Below, piece by piece: positions 34,408 to 45,025 of a stretch of DNA of 64,000 bases. Numbering within the stretch: position 1 is the first letter of the stretch; the number at the start of each line of letters is the position of its first letter. The notes beneath the pieces are model-generated. The model saw only the letters and a program-made list of their open reading frames with translations. It was not told the DNA's origin and made no database searches. Source of the stretch: Bradyrhizobium ottawaense (GTDB lineage: Bacteria > Pseudomonadota > Alphaproteobacteria > Rhizobiales > Xanthobacteraceae); the NCBI RefSeq assembly GCF_002278135.3, contig NZ_CP029425.2:2518001-2582000 (forward strand), written 5' to 3'. The translations under genes and the position numbers were made by a program.

Positions 34408-37400
34408 ATGGCGACGCAGACAACGGGCGGCGGCAGCACGGTTTCGTTCGGCAATACTCCGCAAGCCAACACGGACATTTTCTCGTTTACGGAAGACGCC
34501 AGCAACATTCTCATCTTGAATGTGCTGGCAAATGACCTTGGGGGCGCGGCCAAGACGCTGTTCTCCCTGGACAATGGAACGAGCGCCTCCGCGTCCACCA
34601 AGAACTACGCACCTGCAGATCTGCTGGTCAAAGATGTGGCGTACAGCAGTGATGCCGCCGGAATGGCTGCAACCGGTGACCGCAGCGCCCTCGGTGCACG
34701 CATCTGGATTGAAGCGGACGGCACCGTTCATTACGACAAGGGCGACATCAACGTTCAGCTTCAGGCGCTGGCGACCGGGCAAACGCTGACTGACACATTC
34801 ACCTACGCTATCCAGCTGGGCAATGGCACGCTCAGTTGGGCGACCGTGACACTCCAGTTCAACGGCGCAAACGACTCGGTCATCATCACATCGAGTCCGC
34901 AGAGCGGCTCGGTGGTAGAAGACGCGAACACCACGCCGAATATCTCGGATTCGGAGAGCGCGGCGGGCACCATCAGTTTCAACGATGCCGATCTCGGCGA
35001 CACGCATTCGGCCTCGTTCGCGGCAGCCTCTTCCAACACCACGTCGCTCGGCGCCTTCTCGCTTGATTCTGTCAACGAGACGGCCAATGCCGCCAACGGC
35101 TCGGTGCAATGGCATTACAATCTGAACAACGCCGCCGCGCAATACCTCGCTGCGGGCCAGACGATCACCGAGAGCTTCGTGGTGACGATCAATGACGGCC
35201 ACGGCTCGACAGCTACCCAGACGGTGACGGTCACGATCACAGGCACAAACGATTCGGCTACGGTCTCTTCCGAGGCGAAGTCCGTCACCGAGGGTGATGC
35301 CGCCGCCGCCCTCAACACGAGCGGCCAACTCAGCATCATCGACCCGGATACTGGCCAGGCCCATGTCGTGGCGCAATCGAACGTCCACGGGACCTACGGC
35401 GACTTCAGCATCGATGCCAACGGCGCCTGGAGCTACACCGGCAACGGCGCGCATGACGAGCTCACCGCCGGCCAGCAGGTGCAGGATCAGTTCACGGTGA
35501 CCAGCCAGGACGGCACCGCGAGCGGCATCGTGACGGTCACCATCACCGGCAGCAATGATGCGGCCACGGTCTCGTCGGACTCGAAGTCCGTCAGCGAGGG
35601 CAATGCCGCCTCCGCGCTCAATGCCAGCGGCCAGCTGACGATTGTGGATCCCGACAGCGGCGAAGCCCATGTCGTGGCGCAGACGAACGCGCACGGGACC
35701 TATGGCGACTTCACGATCGATGCCAACGGCGCCTGGAGCTACACCGGCAACGGCGCGCATGACGAGCTCACCGCCGGCCAGCAGGTCCAGGACCAGTTCA
35801 TGGTCACCAGCCAGGACGGCACCGCCACCGGCACGGTGACGGTGACCATCACCGGCAGCAACGATGCGGCCACGGTCTCTTCGGACTCGAAGTCTGTCAC
35901 CGAGGGTGGCACGGCGGCGGCGCTGAACACCAGCGGCCAGCTCAGCATCACCGACCCGGATACGGGCGAAGCCCACGTCGTCGCGCAATCGAATGTCCAC
36001 GGGACCTACGGCGACTTCACGATCGATGCCAGCGGCGCCTGGAGCTTCACCGGCAACGGCGCCCATGACGAGCTCACTGCGGGCCAACAGGTCCAGGATC
36101 ACTTCACGGTGACCAGCCAGGACGGGACCGCCTCCGGAACGGTGACGGTCACCATCACCGGCACGAATGACGCGGCGACCGTCAGCTCGGACTCGAAGTC
36201 CGCCACCGAGGGCGACACCCCGGCGGCGCTCAACACCTCGGGCCAGCTCACGATTGTGGATCCCGACAGCGGCGAAGCCCATCTCGTGGCGCAATCGAAC
36301 GTCCACGGCACCTACGGCGACTTCAGCATCGATGCCAACGGCGCCTGGAGCTACACCGGCAACGGCGCGCATGACGAGCTCATCGCAGGCCAGCAGGTCC
36401 AGGACCAGTTCACGGTCGCCAGCCAGGACGGCACCGCGAGCGGCACGGTGACAGTGACCATCACCGGCAGCAACGATGCGGCCACAGTCTCATCGGACTC
36501 GAAGTCTGTCACCGAAGGCGACACGGCCGCCGCACTCAACACCTCAGGCCAGCTCACCATCACCGATCCCGACAGCGGCGAAGCCCACGTCGTCGCGCAA
36601 TCGAATGTCCACGGGACCTACGGCGACTTCACGATCGATGCCAGCGGCGCCTGGAGCTACACCGGCAACGGCGCCCATGACGAGCTCACTGCGGGCCAGC
36701 AGGTCCAGGACCAGTTCACGGTCACCAGCCAGGACGGCACCGCGAGCGGCACGGTGACGGTGACCATCACCGGCAGCAATGATGCGGCGACAGTCTCATC
36801 GGACTCGAAGTCCGTCACCGAGGGCGACACCGCGGCGGCGCTGAACACCAGCGGCCAGCTCAGCATCACTGACCCGGATACCGGCGAAGCCCATCTCGTG
36901 GCGCAGAGCAATGCCCACGGGACCTACGGCGACTTCAGCATCGATGCCAACGGCGCCTGGAGCTACACCGGCAACGGCGCCCATGACGAGCTCATCGCCG
37001 GCCAGCAGGTCCAGGACCAGTTCACGGTGACCAGCCAGGACGGCACCGCGAGCGGCATCGTGACGGTGATCATCACCGGCAACAATGACGCGGCGACGGT
37101 CTCGTCGGACTCGAAGTCTGTCACCGAAGGCGACACGGCCGCCGCACTTAACACCTCAGGCCAGCTCACCATCACCGATCCCGACAGCGGCGAAGCCCAC
37201 GTCGTCGCGCAATCGAATGTCCACGGGACCTACGGCGACTTCACGATCGATGCCAGCGGCGCCTGGAGCTTCACCGGCAACGGCGCCCATGACGAGCTCA
37301 CTGCGGGCCAGCAGGTCCAGGACCAGTTCACGGTCACCAGCCAGGACGGCACCGCGAGCGGCACGGTGACGGTGACCATCACCGGCAGCAATGATGCGGC

Positions 37401-40400
37401 GACAGTCTCATCGGACTCGAAGTCCGTCACCGAGGGCGACACCGCGGCGGCGCTGAACACCAGCGGCCAGCTCAGCATCACTGACCCGGATACGGGCGAA
37501 GCCCATCTCGTGGCGCAATCGAACGTTCACGGGACCTATGGCGACTTCACGATCGATGCCAACGGCGCCTGGAGCTACACCGGCAACGGCGCCCACGATG
37601 AGCTCACCGCCGGCCAGCAGGTGCAGGACCAGTTCACGGTCACCAGCCAGGACGGCACCGCCACCGGCATCGTCACGGTGACCATCACCGGCAGCAACGA
37701 TGCGGCCACGGTCTCTTCGGACTCGAAGTCGGTAACCGAAGGCGACACGGCCGCCGCACTCAACACCTCAGGCCAGCTCACCATCACCGATCCCGACAGC
37801 GGCGAAGCCCATGTCGTGGCGCAATCAAACGTCCACGGGACCTACGGCGACTTCACGATCGATGCCAACGGCGCCTGGAGCTACACCGGCAATGGCGCGC
37901 ATGACGAGCTCACCGCCGGGCAGCAGGTGCAGGATCAGTTCACGGTGACCAGCCAGGACGGCACCGCGAGCGGCATCGTGACGGTGACCATCACCGGCAG
38001 CAACGACGCGGCCACGGTCTCATCGGATTCGAAGTCTGTCACCGAGGGCGACACCGCGGCGGCGCTCAATACCGGCGGCCAGCTGACGATTGTGGATCCC
38101 GACACTGGCGAAGCCCATGTCGTCGCGCAGACGAACGCGCACGGGACCTACGGCGACTTCACGATCGATGCCAACGGCGCCTGGAGCTATACCGGTAACG
38201 GTGCCCACAATGAGCTCACCGCCGGGCAGCTGGTGCAGGACCAGTTCACGGTGACCAGCCAGGATGGCACCGCGAGCGGCATCGTCACGGTGACCATCAC
38301 CGGCAGCAACGACGCGGCCACGGTCTCTTCGGATTCGAAGTCTGTAACCGAAGGCGACACGGCCGCCGCACTCAACGCCTCAGGCCAGCTCACCATCACC
38401 GATCCCGACAGCGGCGAAGCCCACGTCGTCGCGCAATCGAATGTCCACGGGACCTACGGCGACTTCACGATCGATGCCAGCGGCGCCTGGAGCTTCACCG
38501 GCAACGGCGCCCATGACGAGCTCACTGCGGGCCAGCAGGTCCAGGACCAGTTCACGGTCACCAGCCAGGACGGCACCGCGAGCGGCACGGTGACGGTGAC
38601 CATCACCGGCAGCAATGATGCGGCGACAGTCTCATCGGACTCGAAGTCCGTCACCGAGGGCGACACCGCGGCGGCGCTGAACACCAGCGGCCAGCTCAGC
38701 ATCACTGACCCGGATACGGGCGAAGCCCATCTCGTGGCGCAATCGAACGTTCACGGGACCTATGGCGACTTCACGATCGATGCCAACGGCGCCTGGAGCT
38801 ACACCGGCAACGGCGCCCACGATGAGCTCACCGCCGGCCAGCAGGTGCAGGACCAGTTCACGGTCACCAGCCAGGACGGCACCGCCACCGGCATCGTCAC
38901 GGTGACCATCACCGGCAGCAACGATGCGGCCACGGTCTCTTCGGACTCGAAGTCCGTCAGCGAGGGCGACACCGCGGCGGCGCTCAACACCAGCGGCCAG
39001 CTGACGATTGTGGATCCCGACAGCGGCGAAGCCCATGTCGTGGCGCAATCAAACGTCCACGGGACCTACGGCGACTTCACGATCGATGCCAATGGCGCCT
39101 GGAGCTACACCGGCAACGGCGCGCATGACGAGCTCATCGCGGGCCAGCAGGTGCAGGACCAGTTCACGGTGACCAGCCAGGACGGCACCGCCACCGGCAC
39201 GGTGACGGTGACCATCACCGGCAGCAACGACGCGGCCACGGTCTCGTCCGACTCGAAGTCCGTCACCGAGGGTGATGCTGCCGCCGCATTGAACGCCTCC
39301 GGCCAGCTCACGATTGTGGATCCCGACACGGGCGAAGCCCATGTCGTGGCGCAATCAAACGTCCACGGGACCTACGGCGACTTCACGATCGATGCCAATG
39401 GCGCCTGGAGCTACACCGGCAACGGCGCCCATGACGAGCTCACCGCCGGCCAGCAGGTCCAGGACCAGTTCACGGTGACCAGCCAGGACGGCACCGCCAC
39501 CGGCATCGTGACGGTGACCATCACCGGCAGCAACGACGCGGCCACGGTCTCGTCCGACTCGAAGTCCGTCACCGAGGGTGATGCTGCCGCCGCATTGAAC
39601 GCCTCCGGCCAGCTCACGATTGTGGATCCCGACAGGGGCGAAGCCCATGTCGTGGCGCAATCGAATGTCCACGGGACCTATGGCGACTTCAGCATCGATG
39701 CCAACGGCGCCTGGAGCTACGCCGGCAACGGCGCCCACGATGAGCTCACCGCCGGCCAGCAGGTGCAGGATCAGTTCATGGTGACCAGCCAGGACGGCAC
39801 CGCGAGCGGCATCGTCACGGTGACCATCACCGGCAGCAACGACGCGGCCACGGTCTCTTCGGATTCGAAGTCCGTCACCGAGGGCGACACCGCGGCGGCG
39901 CTCAATACCAGCGGCCAGCTGACGATTGTGGATCCCGACAGCGGCGAAGCCCATGTCGTCGCCCAAACCAATGCTCACGGGACCTATGGCGACTTCACGA
40001 TCGATGCCAACGGCGCCTGGAGCTACACCGGCAACGGTGCCCACAATGAGCTCACCGCCGGCCAGCAGGTCCAGGACCAGTTCACGGTGACCAGCCAGGA
40101 CGGCACCGCCACCGGCACGGTGACGGTGACCATCACCGGCACAAATGACGCGGCGACCGTCAGCTCGGACTCGAAGTCCGTCACCGAGGGCGACACCGCC
40201 TCTGCGCTCAATACCGGCGGCCAGCTGACGATTGTGGATCCCGACAGCGGCGAAGCCCATGTCGTCGCTCAGGCGAACGCGCACGGGACCTATGGCGACT
40301 TCACGATCGATGCCAACGGCGCCTGGAGCTACACCGGCAACGGCGCCCACGATGAGCTCATCGCGGGCCAGCAGGTCCAGGATCAGTTCACGGTCACCAG

Positions 40401-43400
40401 CCAGGATGGCACCGCCACCGGTACCGTGACGGTGACCATCACCGGCAGCAACGACGCGGCCACGGTCTCTTCCGACTCGAAGCCCGTCACCGAGGGCGAC
40501 ACCGCGGCGGCGCTGAACACCAGCGGCCAGCTCACCGTCACCGACCCGGATACGGGCGAAGCCCACGTCGTCGCGCAATCGAACGTCCACGGGACCTATG
40601 GCGACTTCACGATCGATGCCAGCGGCGCCTGGAGCTACACCGGCAACGGCGCTCATGACGAGCTCACCGCGGGCCAACAGGTCCAGGATCACTTCACGGT
40701 GACCAGCCAGGACGGGACCGCCTCCGGCATCGTGACGGCCACCATCACCGGCAGCAACGACGTGGCGACGGTCTCGTCGGACTCGAAGTCCGTCACCGAG
40801 GGCGACACCGCGGCGGCGCTGAACACCAGCGGCCTATTGACGATTGTGGATCCCGACAGCGGCGAAGCCCACGTCGTGGCGCAATCGAACGCGCACGGGA
40901 CCTATGGCGACTTCACGATCGATGCCAACGGCGCCTGGAGCTACGCCGGCAGCGGCGCGCATGACGAGCTCACTGCGGGCCAGCAGGTGCAGGACCAGTT
41001 CACGGTCACCAGCCAGGACGGCACCGCGAGCGGCATCGTGACGGTGACCGTCACCGGCAGCAATGATGCGCCGGTGCTGAACGCCAATGGCGGTTCACTG
41101 TCCTATGCCGAGGGTCAGGCCGCGACCGCGATCGACACGGCGCTGATCCTGTCGGACGTTGACAGCACGAATCTGACCGGCGCGACGGTCGCGATCACAG
41201 GAAACTTCGCCTCCGGCCAGGATGTGCTCGGTTTTACCAATCAGAACGGCATCACCGGCAGCTATAACGCCAGCACTGGGGTGCTGACCCTGACGGGTTC
41301 GTCGAGCGTGGCGAACTACCAGGCGGCCCTGCGCTCGGTGACGTATTTGAACTCGGGTGACAATCCGTCGGGCGCGACCCGCACCATCAGCTATCAGGTT
41401 GACGACGGCCAGACGGCCAGCCACGCCAGCAACATCGTGAACGCGACAGTCACGGTCATTCCGGTCAACGACGCGCCGGTGAATACGGTTCCGGGAGCAC
41501 AGACGACGAACGTCAACACGACAAAGGCGATCACGGGACTTGGCATCTTCGACGCCGACTCGGACGGCGCCAGCGAAACGATCACGTTGTCGGTAACCAA
41601 CGGCACCTTGACCGTTTCAGGAGGTACCGCAGGGATCAGCGGCAGCGGAACGTCGACGGTGACGCTGACCGGAACAGTCAGCGCCATCAATTCTACCCTG
41701 GCCTCGACGGTCAACTACGTTCCGACATCGAATTTTGCCGGAACCAGCACTCTGACCATGACGACAAGCGACAATGGCCACAGCGGAGCGGGTGGCGCAT
41801 TGACCGATGTGGATACGGTGACCATTTCGGTCACGAGCCCCAGTCCCTTCGCTCTCACGACCGGCACCGATACGGTCTTCTATGCATCGGGCACCAATAC
41901 TGTGACCGGTACCCAATCTCCCCTAACGCTAAACAACGGTGACATGCTGACTGGGGGAAGCGGTACGGACACTCTCGCCGTCAGTGGTGGCGGTCTGGGG
42001 CCATTCACCTTCGGCGATGGTGCAGGAAGCATTGGCCTGACAAACTTCGAAACGATCAGTTTAAGTGACAGCAACAGCGGAAATCACACTGACACCCTGA
42101 CATTCCTTTCGACATTCCAAAATGGAGGAACGCTCACGATTGACGGATCCGGCATTACGGGGAACGGCGACCTGGTCGTAGATGCTAGCGCAGTCACGTC
42201 TGGATCGTTTGTCATCATGGGCAGCTCAGGAAACGGCGGCGATGATACCCTCAAGGGCGGTTCTGGTAACGACACCATCAACGGTGGCGCAGGCACTGGC
42301 GCGGACAGGATCGTGGGTGGTGGTGGCGCAGATGCGCTGACTGGTGGTGGCGGGAACGATACATTCGCCTATCTCGCTGTCACCGACGCGGGTGACCACA
42401 TCACCGACTTCAGCACCTCAGGGGATAAGCTGGAATTTACGGTAACCGCCGGACGGTTCGTCATTGGTGATGTCGATACGACCGTTGAAAATGTCAGAAC
42501 GGGCAACAACGCTGCGCTAAATCTCGCCAACACGGAGGTCGGCATCAAAACAGACGCATCCGTGACGACGGCGACAGTTCAATCAACGATCAACAGCTAC
42601 TCCAACATCACCACAGGAGCCCTATTTGTATTCCACAATTCGACGGTGGGCCACGCGCAAGTTTACTACGATGCCAATCCGAGCGTCGCAGGCGGCGCGA
42701 CACTCGTCGCCGATTTGGACAACCTGACCACTCTGGCGAGCATAACCGGTACTTTCAGCGCGGCGGATTTTGCGTTTGGAACGGCCCTTGCTCCTGCGGG
42801 GGTGTCGGGCGAGCCCATCAATCTCGGTCTGACGGACTCGCCCGCTCATCAGGGTCAAATCGCCACCGTCACTGTCGGCAGCGTGCCCGCAGGCTGGACA
42901 TTAAATGGTGGGATGCTGCTCCCCGATGGCAACTGGACGATCGAGACGACTGACGTCAGCTCGCTAATGGTGACATCGCCAGTCGATTTCGCCGGAGCAT
43001 TGCATCTCGACGTGACCGTGACCTGGATGCAGCCGGATGGCTCGGCTGTAATCGAGACATTCGCCGACAATGTTGAAGCTTTTGCAGCGGGCTCCGCCAT
43101 CATCGCCATTTCCGGCGACGACTATCTCACAGCGTCAAGTGGCAGCGATCTGCTCGTATTCTCGCAGCCGATCGGCCACGACGTCATCTATAATTTCGAG
43201 ATTGCGCATGATCAGATCGACCTGATCGGCTACGCCGGCTTCAAGACCTTCGCGGACGTCCAAACGCATCTGTCTGCCGACAACGACGGCAACGCCGTCA
43301 TTGCGCTGGCCGACGGTCAAACGATCACTCTGGATGGCGTCGATGCCGGCTCGCTCGCAGCGGACGACTTCGTATTCGACTTCAAGCCCGTGGTCGACAA

Positions 43401-44223
43401 TTCAGGCACAATGACGATCGGCAACGGCGCATTGCTGCCGTTATCCGGTAACATCCACAATACGGGCACGATCTCGTTGAACTCGACGGGCGCCGAGACC
43501 GACCTCCAACTCGTCGGGCACGGAATTTTGCTCGAAGGTGGCGGTCAGGTGCTGTTGTCCGACAATAGCGAGAACACGGTCAGTGGAACTGTTTCCGACG
43601 TCACGCTGACCAACATCGACAATACCATTTCGGGAGCCGGACAGCTTGGCGGGGGGACATTGATCCTTGTCAACCAAGGTACAATCAACGCGACGGGCAC
43701 CAACGCGCTCGAGATTGACACCGGTAGCAACACCGTCGTCAATTCCGGAACGATTGCGGCCAGCGGCAGCGGCGGACTGGTCATCGACAGCAACGTGGAT
43801 AATTCAGGGCTGCTGTGGGCGCATGGAGCCAACATCACTCTCAATGGCAGTGTAAGCGGCAGCGGCACCGCGCTGATGGATGGCGTGGCTACGGTCGAGT
43901 TCGGAGCGGCTTCATCTGCGCATGTCGCGCTCGATGCCGCAGCGACCGGGACAATCGTGCTCCATGACTCCTTCGACTTCAGCGGAGTCGTGTCCGGGTT
44001 TGACGGAGATGACCACCTGGATCTCCTCGACGTCGCGTTCGGGGACGGCACGACCGCTAGTTATGTCGCAAATCAGGCCGGCACTGGAGGAATCCTTTCG
44101 GTGACTGACGGAGTTCATACCGCCAATATCAGCCTGTTCGGCCAGTACGATCCCGCGAGCTTCCAGACTGAGGCAGACAAGAACATGGGAACGCTTATCA
44201 GCTACCACGAGTATCTCGTCTGA
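34408..44223 (+). CDS. Giant VCBS-repeat adhesin, type I secretion type
   Basis: 3271 residues. The N-terminal about 160 residues form an Ig-like opening domain (SFTEDASNILILNVLANDLG). A diverged VCBS unit comes next, then 19 tandem VCBS units of exactly 102 residues each (280-2217), starting SNDAATVSSDSKSVTEGDTA. Two cadherin/Ig-like domains (SYAEGQAATAIDTALIL; VNDAPVNTVPGA) follow. The C-terminal third has RTX nonapeptides (GGDDTLKGGSGNDTINGGAG, about 2611-2650) and the DVIYNFEIAHDQIDLIGYAG module. A serine/asparagine-rich solenoid and a tail ending TLISYHEYLV close the protein. There is no signal peptide. This is the plan of LapA-like surface adhesins, but no HlyB/HlyD/TolC-type exporter or LapDG-like genes lie in the window. 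AGAGGA precedes the ATG. Confidence 0.92.
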   Translation: MATQTTGGGSTVSFGNTPQANTDIFSFTEDASNILILNVLANDLGGAAKTLFSLDNGTSASASTKNYAPADLLVKDVAYSSDAAGMAATGDRSALGARIWIEADGTVHYDKGDINVQLQALATGQTLTDTFTYAIQLGNGTLSWATVTLQFNGANDSVIITSSPQSGSVVEDANTTPNISDSESAAGTISFNDADLGDTHSASFAAASSNTTSLGAFSLDSVNETANAANGSVQWHYNLNNAAAQYLAAGQTITESFVVTINDGHGSTATQTVTVTITGTNDSATVSSEAKSVTEGDAAAALNTSGQLSIIDPDTGQAHVVAQSNVHGTYGDFSIDANGAWSYTGNGAHDELTAGQQVQDQFTVTSQDGTASGIVTVTITGSNDAATVSSDSKSVSEGNAASALNASGQLTIVDPDSGEAHVVAQTNAHGTYGDFTIDANGAWSYTGNGAHDELTAGQQVQDQFMVTSQDGTATGTVTVTITGSNDAATVSSDSKSVTEGGTAAALNTSGQLSITDPDTGEAHVVAQSNVHGTYGDFTIDASGAWSFTGNGAHDELTAGQQVQDHFTVTSQDGTASGTVTVTITGTNDAATVSSDSKSATEGDTPAALNTSGQLTIVDPDSGEAHLVAQSNVHGTYGDFSIDANGAWSYTGNGAHDELIAGQQVQDQFTVASQDGTASGTVTVTITGSNDAATVSSDSKSVTEGDTAAALNTSGQLTITDPDSGEAHVVAQSNVHGTYGDFTIDASGAWSYTGNGAHDELTAGQQVQDQFTVTSQDGTASGTVTVTITGSNDAATVSSDSKSVTEGDTAAALNTSGQLSITDPDTGEAHLVAQSNAHGTYGDFSIDANGAWSYTGNGAHDELIAGQQVQDQFTVTSQDGTASGIVTVIITGNNDAATVSSDSKSVTEGDTAAALNTSGQLTITDPDSGEAHVVAQSNVHGTYGDFTIDASGAWSFTGNGAHDELTAGQQVQDQFTVTSQDGTASGTVTVTITGSNDAATVSSDSKSVTEGDTAAALNTSGQLSITDPDTGEAHLVAQSNVHGTYGDFTIDANGAWSYTGNGAHDELTAGQQVQDQFTVTSQDGTATGIVTVTITGSNDAATVSSDSKSVTEGDTAAALNTSGQLTITDPDSGEAHVVAQSNVHGTYGDFTIDANGAWSYTGNGAHDELTAGQQVQDQFTVTSQDGTASGIVTVTITGSNDAATVSSDSKSVTEGDTAAALNTGGQLTIVDPDTGEAHVVAQTNAHGTYGDFTIDANGAWSYTGNGAHNELTAGQLVQDQFTVTSQDGTASGIVTVTITGSNDAATVSSDSKSVTEGDTAAALNASGQLTITDPDSGEAHVVAQSNVHGTYGDFTIDASGAWSFTGNGAHDELTAGQQVQDQFTVTSQDGTASGTVTVTITGSNDAATVSSDSKSVTEGDTAAALNTSGQLSITDPDTGEAHLVAQSNVHGTYGDFTIDANGAWSYTGNGAHDELTAGQQVQDQFTVTSQDGTATGIVTVTITGSNDAATVSSDSKSVSEGDTAAALNTSGQLTIVDPDSGEAHVVAQSNVHGTYGDFTIDANGAWSYTGNGAHDELIAGQQVQDQFTVTSQDGTATGTVTVTITGSNDAATVSSDSKSVTEGDAAAALNASGQLTIVDPDTGEAHVVAQSNVHGTYGDFTIDANGAWSYTGNGAHDELTAGQQVQDQFTVTSQDGTATGIVTVTITGSNDAATVSSDSKSVTEGDAAAALNASGQLTIVDPDRGEAHVVAQSNVHGTYGDFSIDANGAWSYAGNGAHDELTAGQQVQDQFMVTSQDGTASGIVTVTITGSNDAATVSSDSKSVTEGDTAAALNTSGQLTIVDPDSGEAHVVAQTNAHGTYGDFTIDANGAWSYTGNGAHNELTAGQQVQDQFTVTSQDGTATGTVTVTITGTNDAATVSSDSKSVTEGDTASALNTGGQLTIVDPDSGEAHVVAQANAHGTYGDFTIDANGAWSYTGNGAHDELIAGQQVQDQFTVTSQDGTATGTVTVTITGSNDAATVSSDSKPVTEGDTAAALNTSGQLTVTDPDTGEAHVVAQSNVHGTYGDFTIDASGAWSYTGNGAHDELTAGQQVQDHFTVTSQDGTASGIVTATITGSNDVATVSSDSKSVTEGDTAAALNTSGLLTIVDPDSGEAHVVAQSNAHGTYGDFTIDANGAWSYAGSGAHDELTAGQQVQDQFTVTSQDGTASGIVTVTVTGSNDAPVLNANGGSLSYAEGQAATAIDTALILSDVDSTNLTGATVAITGNFASGQDVLGFTNQNGITGSYNASTGVLTLTGSSSVANYQAALRSVTYLNSGDNPSGATRTISYQVDDGQTASHASNIVNATVTVIPVNDAPVNTVPGAQTTNVNTTKAITGLGIFDADSDGASETITLSVTNGTLTVSGGTAGISGSGTSTVTLTGTVSAINSTLASTVNYVPTSNFAGTSTLTMTTSDNGHSGAGGALTDVDTVTISVTSPSPFALTTGTDTVFYASGTNTVTGTQSPLTLNNGDMLTGGSGTDTLAVSGGGLGPFTFGDGAGSIGLTNFETISLSDSNSGNHTDTLTFLSTFQNGGTLTIDGSGITGNGDLVVDASAVTSGSFVIMGSSGNGGDDTLKGGSGNDTINGGAGTGADRIVGGGGADALTGGGGNDTFAYLAVTDAGDHITDFSTSGDKLEFTVTAGRFVIGDVDTTVENVRTGNNAALNLANTEVGIKTDASVTTATVQSTINSYSNITTGALFVFHNSTVGHAQVYYDANPSVAGGATLVADLDNLTTLASITGTFSAADFAFGTALAPAGVSGEPINLGLTDSPAHQGQIATVTVGSVPAGWTLNGGMLLPDGNWTIETTDVSSLMVTSPVDFAGALHLDVTVTWMQPDGSAVIETFADNVEAFAAGSAIIAISGDDYLTASSGSDLLVFSQPIGHDVIYNFEIAHDQIDLIGYAGFKTFADVQTHLSADNDGNAVIALADGQTITLDGVDAGSLAADDFVFDFKPVVDNSGTMTIGNGALLPLSGNIHNTGTISLNSTGAETDLQLVGHGILLEGGGQVLLSDNSENTVSGTVSDVTLTNIDNTISGAGQLGGGTLILVNQGTINATGTNALEIDTGSNTVVNSGTIAASGSGGLVIDSNVDNSGLLWAHGANITLNGSVSGSGTALMDGVATVEFGAASSAHVALDAAATGTIVLHDSFDFSGVVSGFDGDDHLDLLDVAFGDGTTASYVANQAGTGGILSVTDGVHTANISLFGQYDPASFQTEADKNMGTLISYHEYLV
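35245..41058 (+). repeat. 19 tandem 306-bp units in adhesin gene
   Basis: 5814 bp = 19 x 306 with no length variation. Units differ by scattered substitutions (for example DPDSG/DPDTG, QSNVHG/QTNAHG, TVTVTI/IVTVTI). Blocks near 37153-37729 and 38377-38953 are almost identical at an offset of 1224 bp, that is four units. Confidence 0.95.
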
Positions 44224-44708
44224 GGCGCTGCGAGGAGGTGGCTAAAGGCGCTGACTGCGAAGTCGGTACTTGGTTCGCAGCTCCATGCGCGCCGGCCTGG
44301 TCGCAGCATCCGCTCGATTATATGTGCGTGGATTAATCGGTCGACGCAGCACCGCAGTTCAATGCCATCACATAATTACTGTATCTCCGATAAATAAAAT
44401 TATACCGCCTGATTTACCCGTATAATTCCGGTGATTTCCGGTCGACCCAGCGTAGCTCAGCCTGAGATTCGATTATGGCGGTCAGCTAACGTCTTTTTAT
44501 TACGACGTTTTCGCTGATTGTGATTTCCATCTTTGATTTTCACGGGCTCGTTCCGGTAGGGTTAATTCAAAATACATTATATATTAAATGTTGACGGTAA
44601 TAAACATTTAATGGATAGTTTACCGCTGGCGGGGCCGGACATAAATCCGCAGCCGCTGGAAGTCGCCGAGGTGTCTGCAAATTCATCTTGAAAGAAGGGA
44701 TTCTTCCT
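44224..44708. other. AT-rich region upstream of flp
   Basis: 485 bp, AT-rich from about 44360 to 44620. It should hold the Tad operon promoter. No gene and no clear sigma-54 or sigma-70 match. Confidence 0.5.
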
Positions 44709-44924
44709 ATGTTGCATCATTTCATCGAGACCAAGGAAACGTTGAAGCGTCTGCGAACTGACCAGGATGGCGTGGTGTCATTCGAGTACATCATCGTCGC
44801 GGTTTGTATCGTCGGCGCGGTGGGTGCCGTGTTCGGTGGCGGAGCCGGTGGGCAGATCGGGGCGGCGCTGACGACCGGGATCACCGCAATCACCACCGCT
44901 TTCACGACCGCGATCGCTGGTTGA
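44709..44924 (+). CDS. flp: Flp-type pilin precursor
   Basis: 71 residues. The leader ends in DG, followed by VVSFEY, the Flp cleavage motif G/xxxxEY with the invariant Glu-Tyr pair. A hydrophobic helix IIVAVCIVGAVGAVFG comes next, and then a Gly/Ala/Thr-rich tail. After cleavage by CpaA it forms the pilus fibre. ATG 44709 is preferred; AAGGGA lies nine bases upstream. It is the first gene of the Tad locus and is separated from cpaA by a strong hairpin. Confidence 0.9.
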   Translation: MLHHFIETKETLKRLRTDQDGVVSFEYIIVAVCIVGAVGAVFGGGAGGQIGAALTTGITAITTAFTTAIAG

Positions 44925-44943
44925 TACCGCCATTTTGGCGCCA

Positions 44944-44971
44944 GAGGGGGGCAATCCAAGCTGCCCCCCTC
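44944..44971 (+). promoter_or_regulatory. Intercistronic hairpin after flp
   Basis: A perfect 10-bp stem (GAGGGGGGCA / TGCCCCCCTC) with an 8-base loop and no T-run, 19 bp after the flp stop. It could stabilise the pilin mRNA or partly block read-through, so that pilin outnumbers assembly proteins (inference). Confidence 0.6.
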
Positions 44972-45025
44972 CTGCAGAAGTGCTCCCGCCAGTTTGCCTT
45001 CCACCTTTTTTGAAACGTGCATTTC

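Noticed and set aside
34246..36372. 708-residue minus-strand open frame with AGVAPGAVGIDAEVAVGPV-like repeats, and similar frames to 40692
   Set aside because: They are antisense mirrors of the VCBS repeats. Open frames on both strands are expected from repeated GC-rich units, and no ribosome site or family supports them.
35245..41058. Regular repeat array considered as CRISPR
   Set aside because: Units are 306 bp, contiguous and in-frame coding; there are no spacers.
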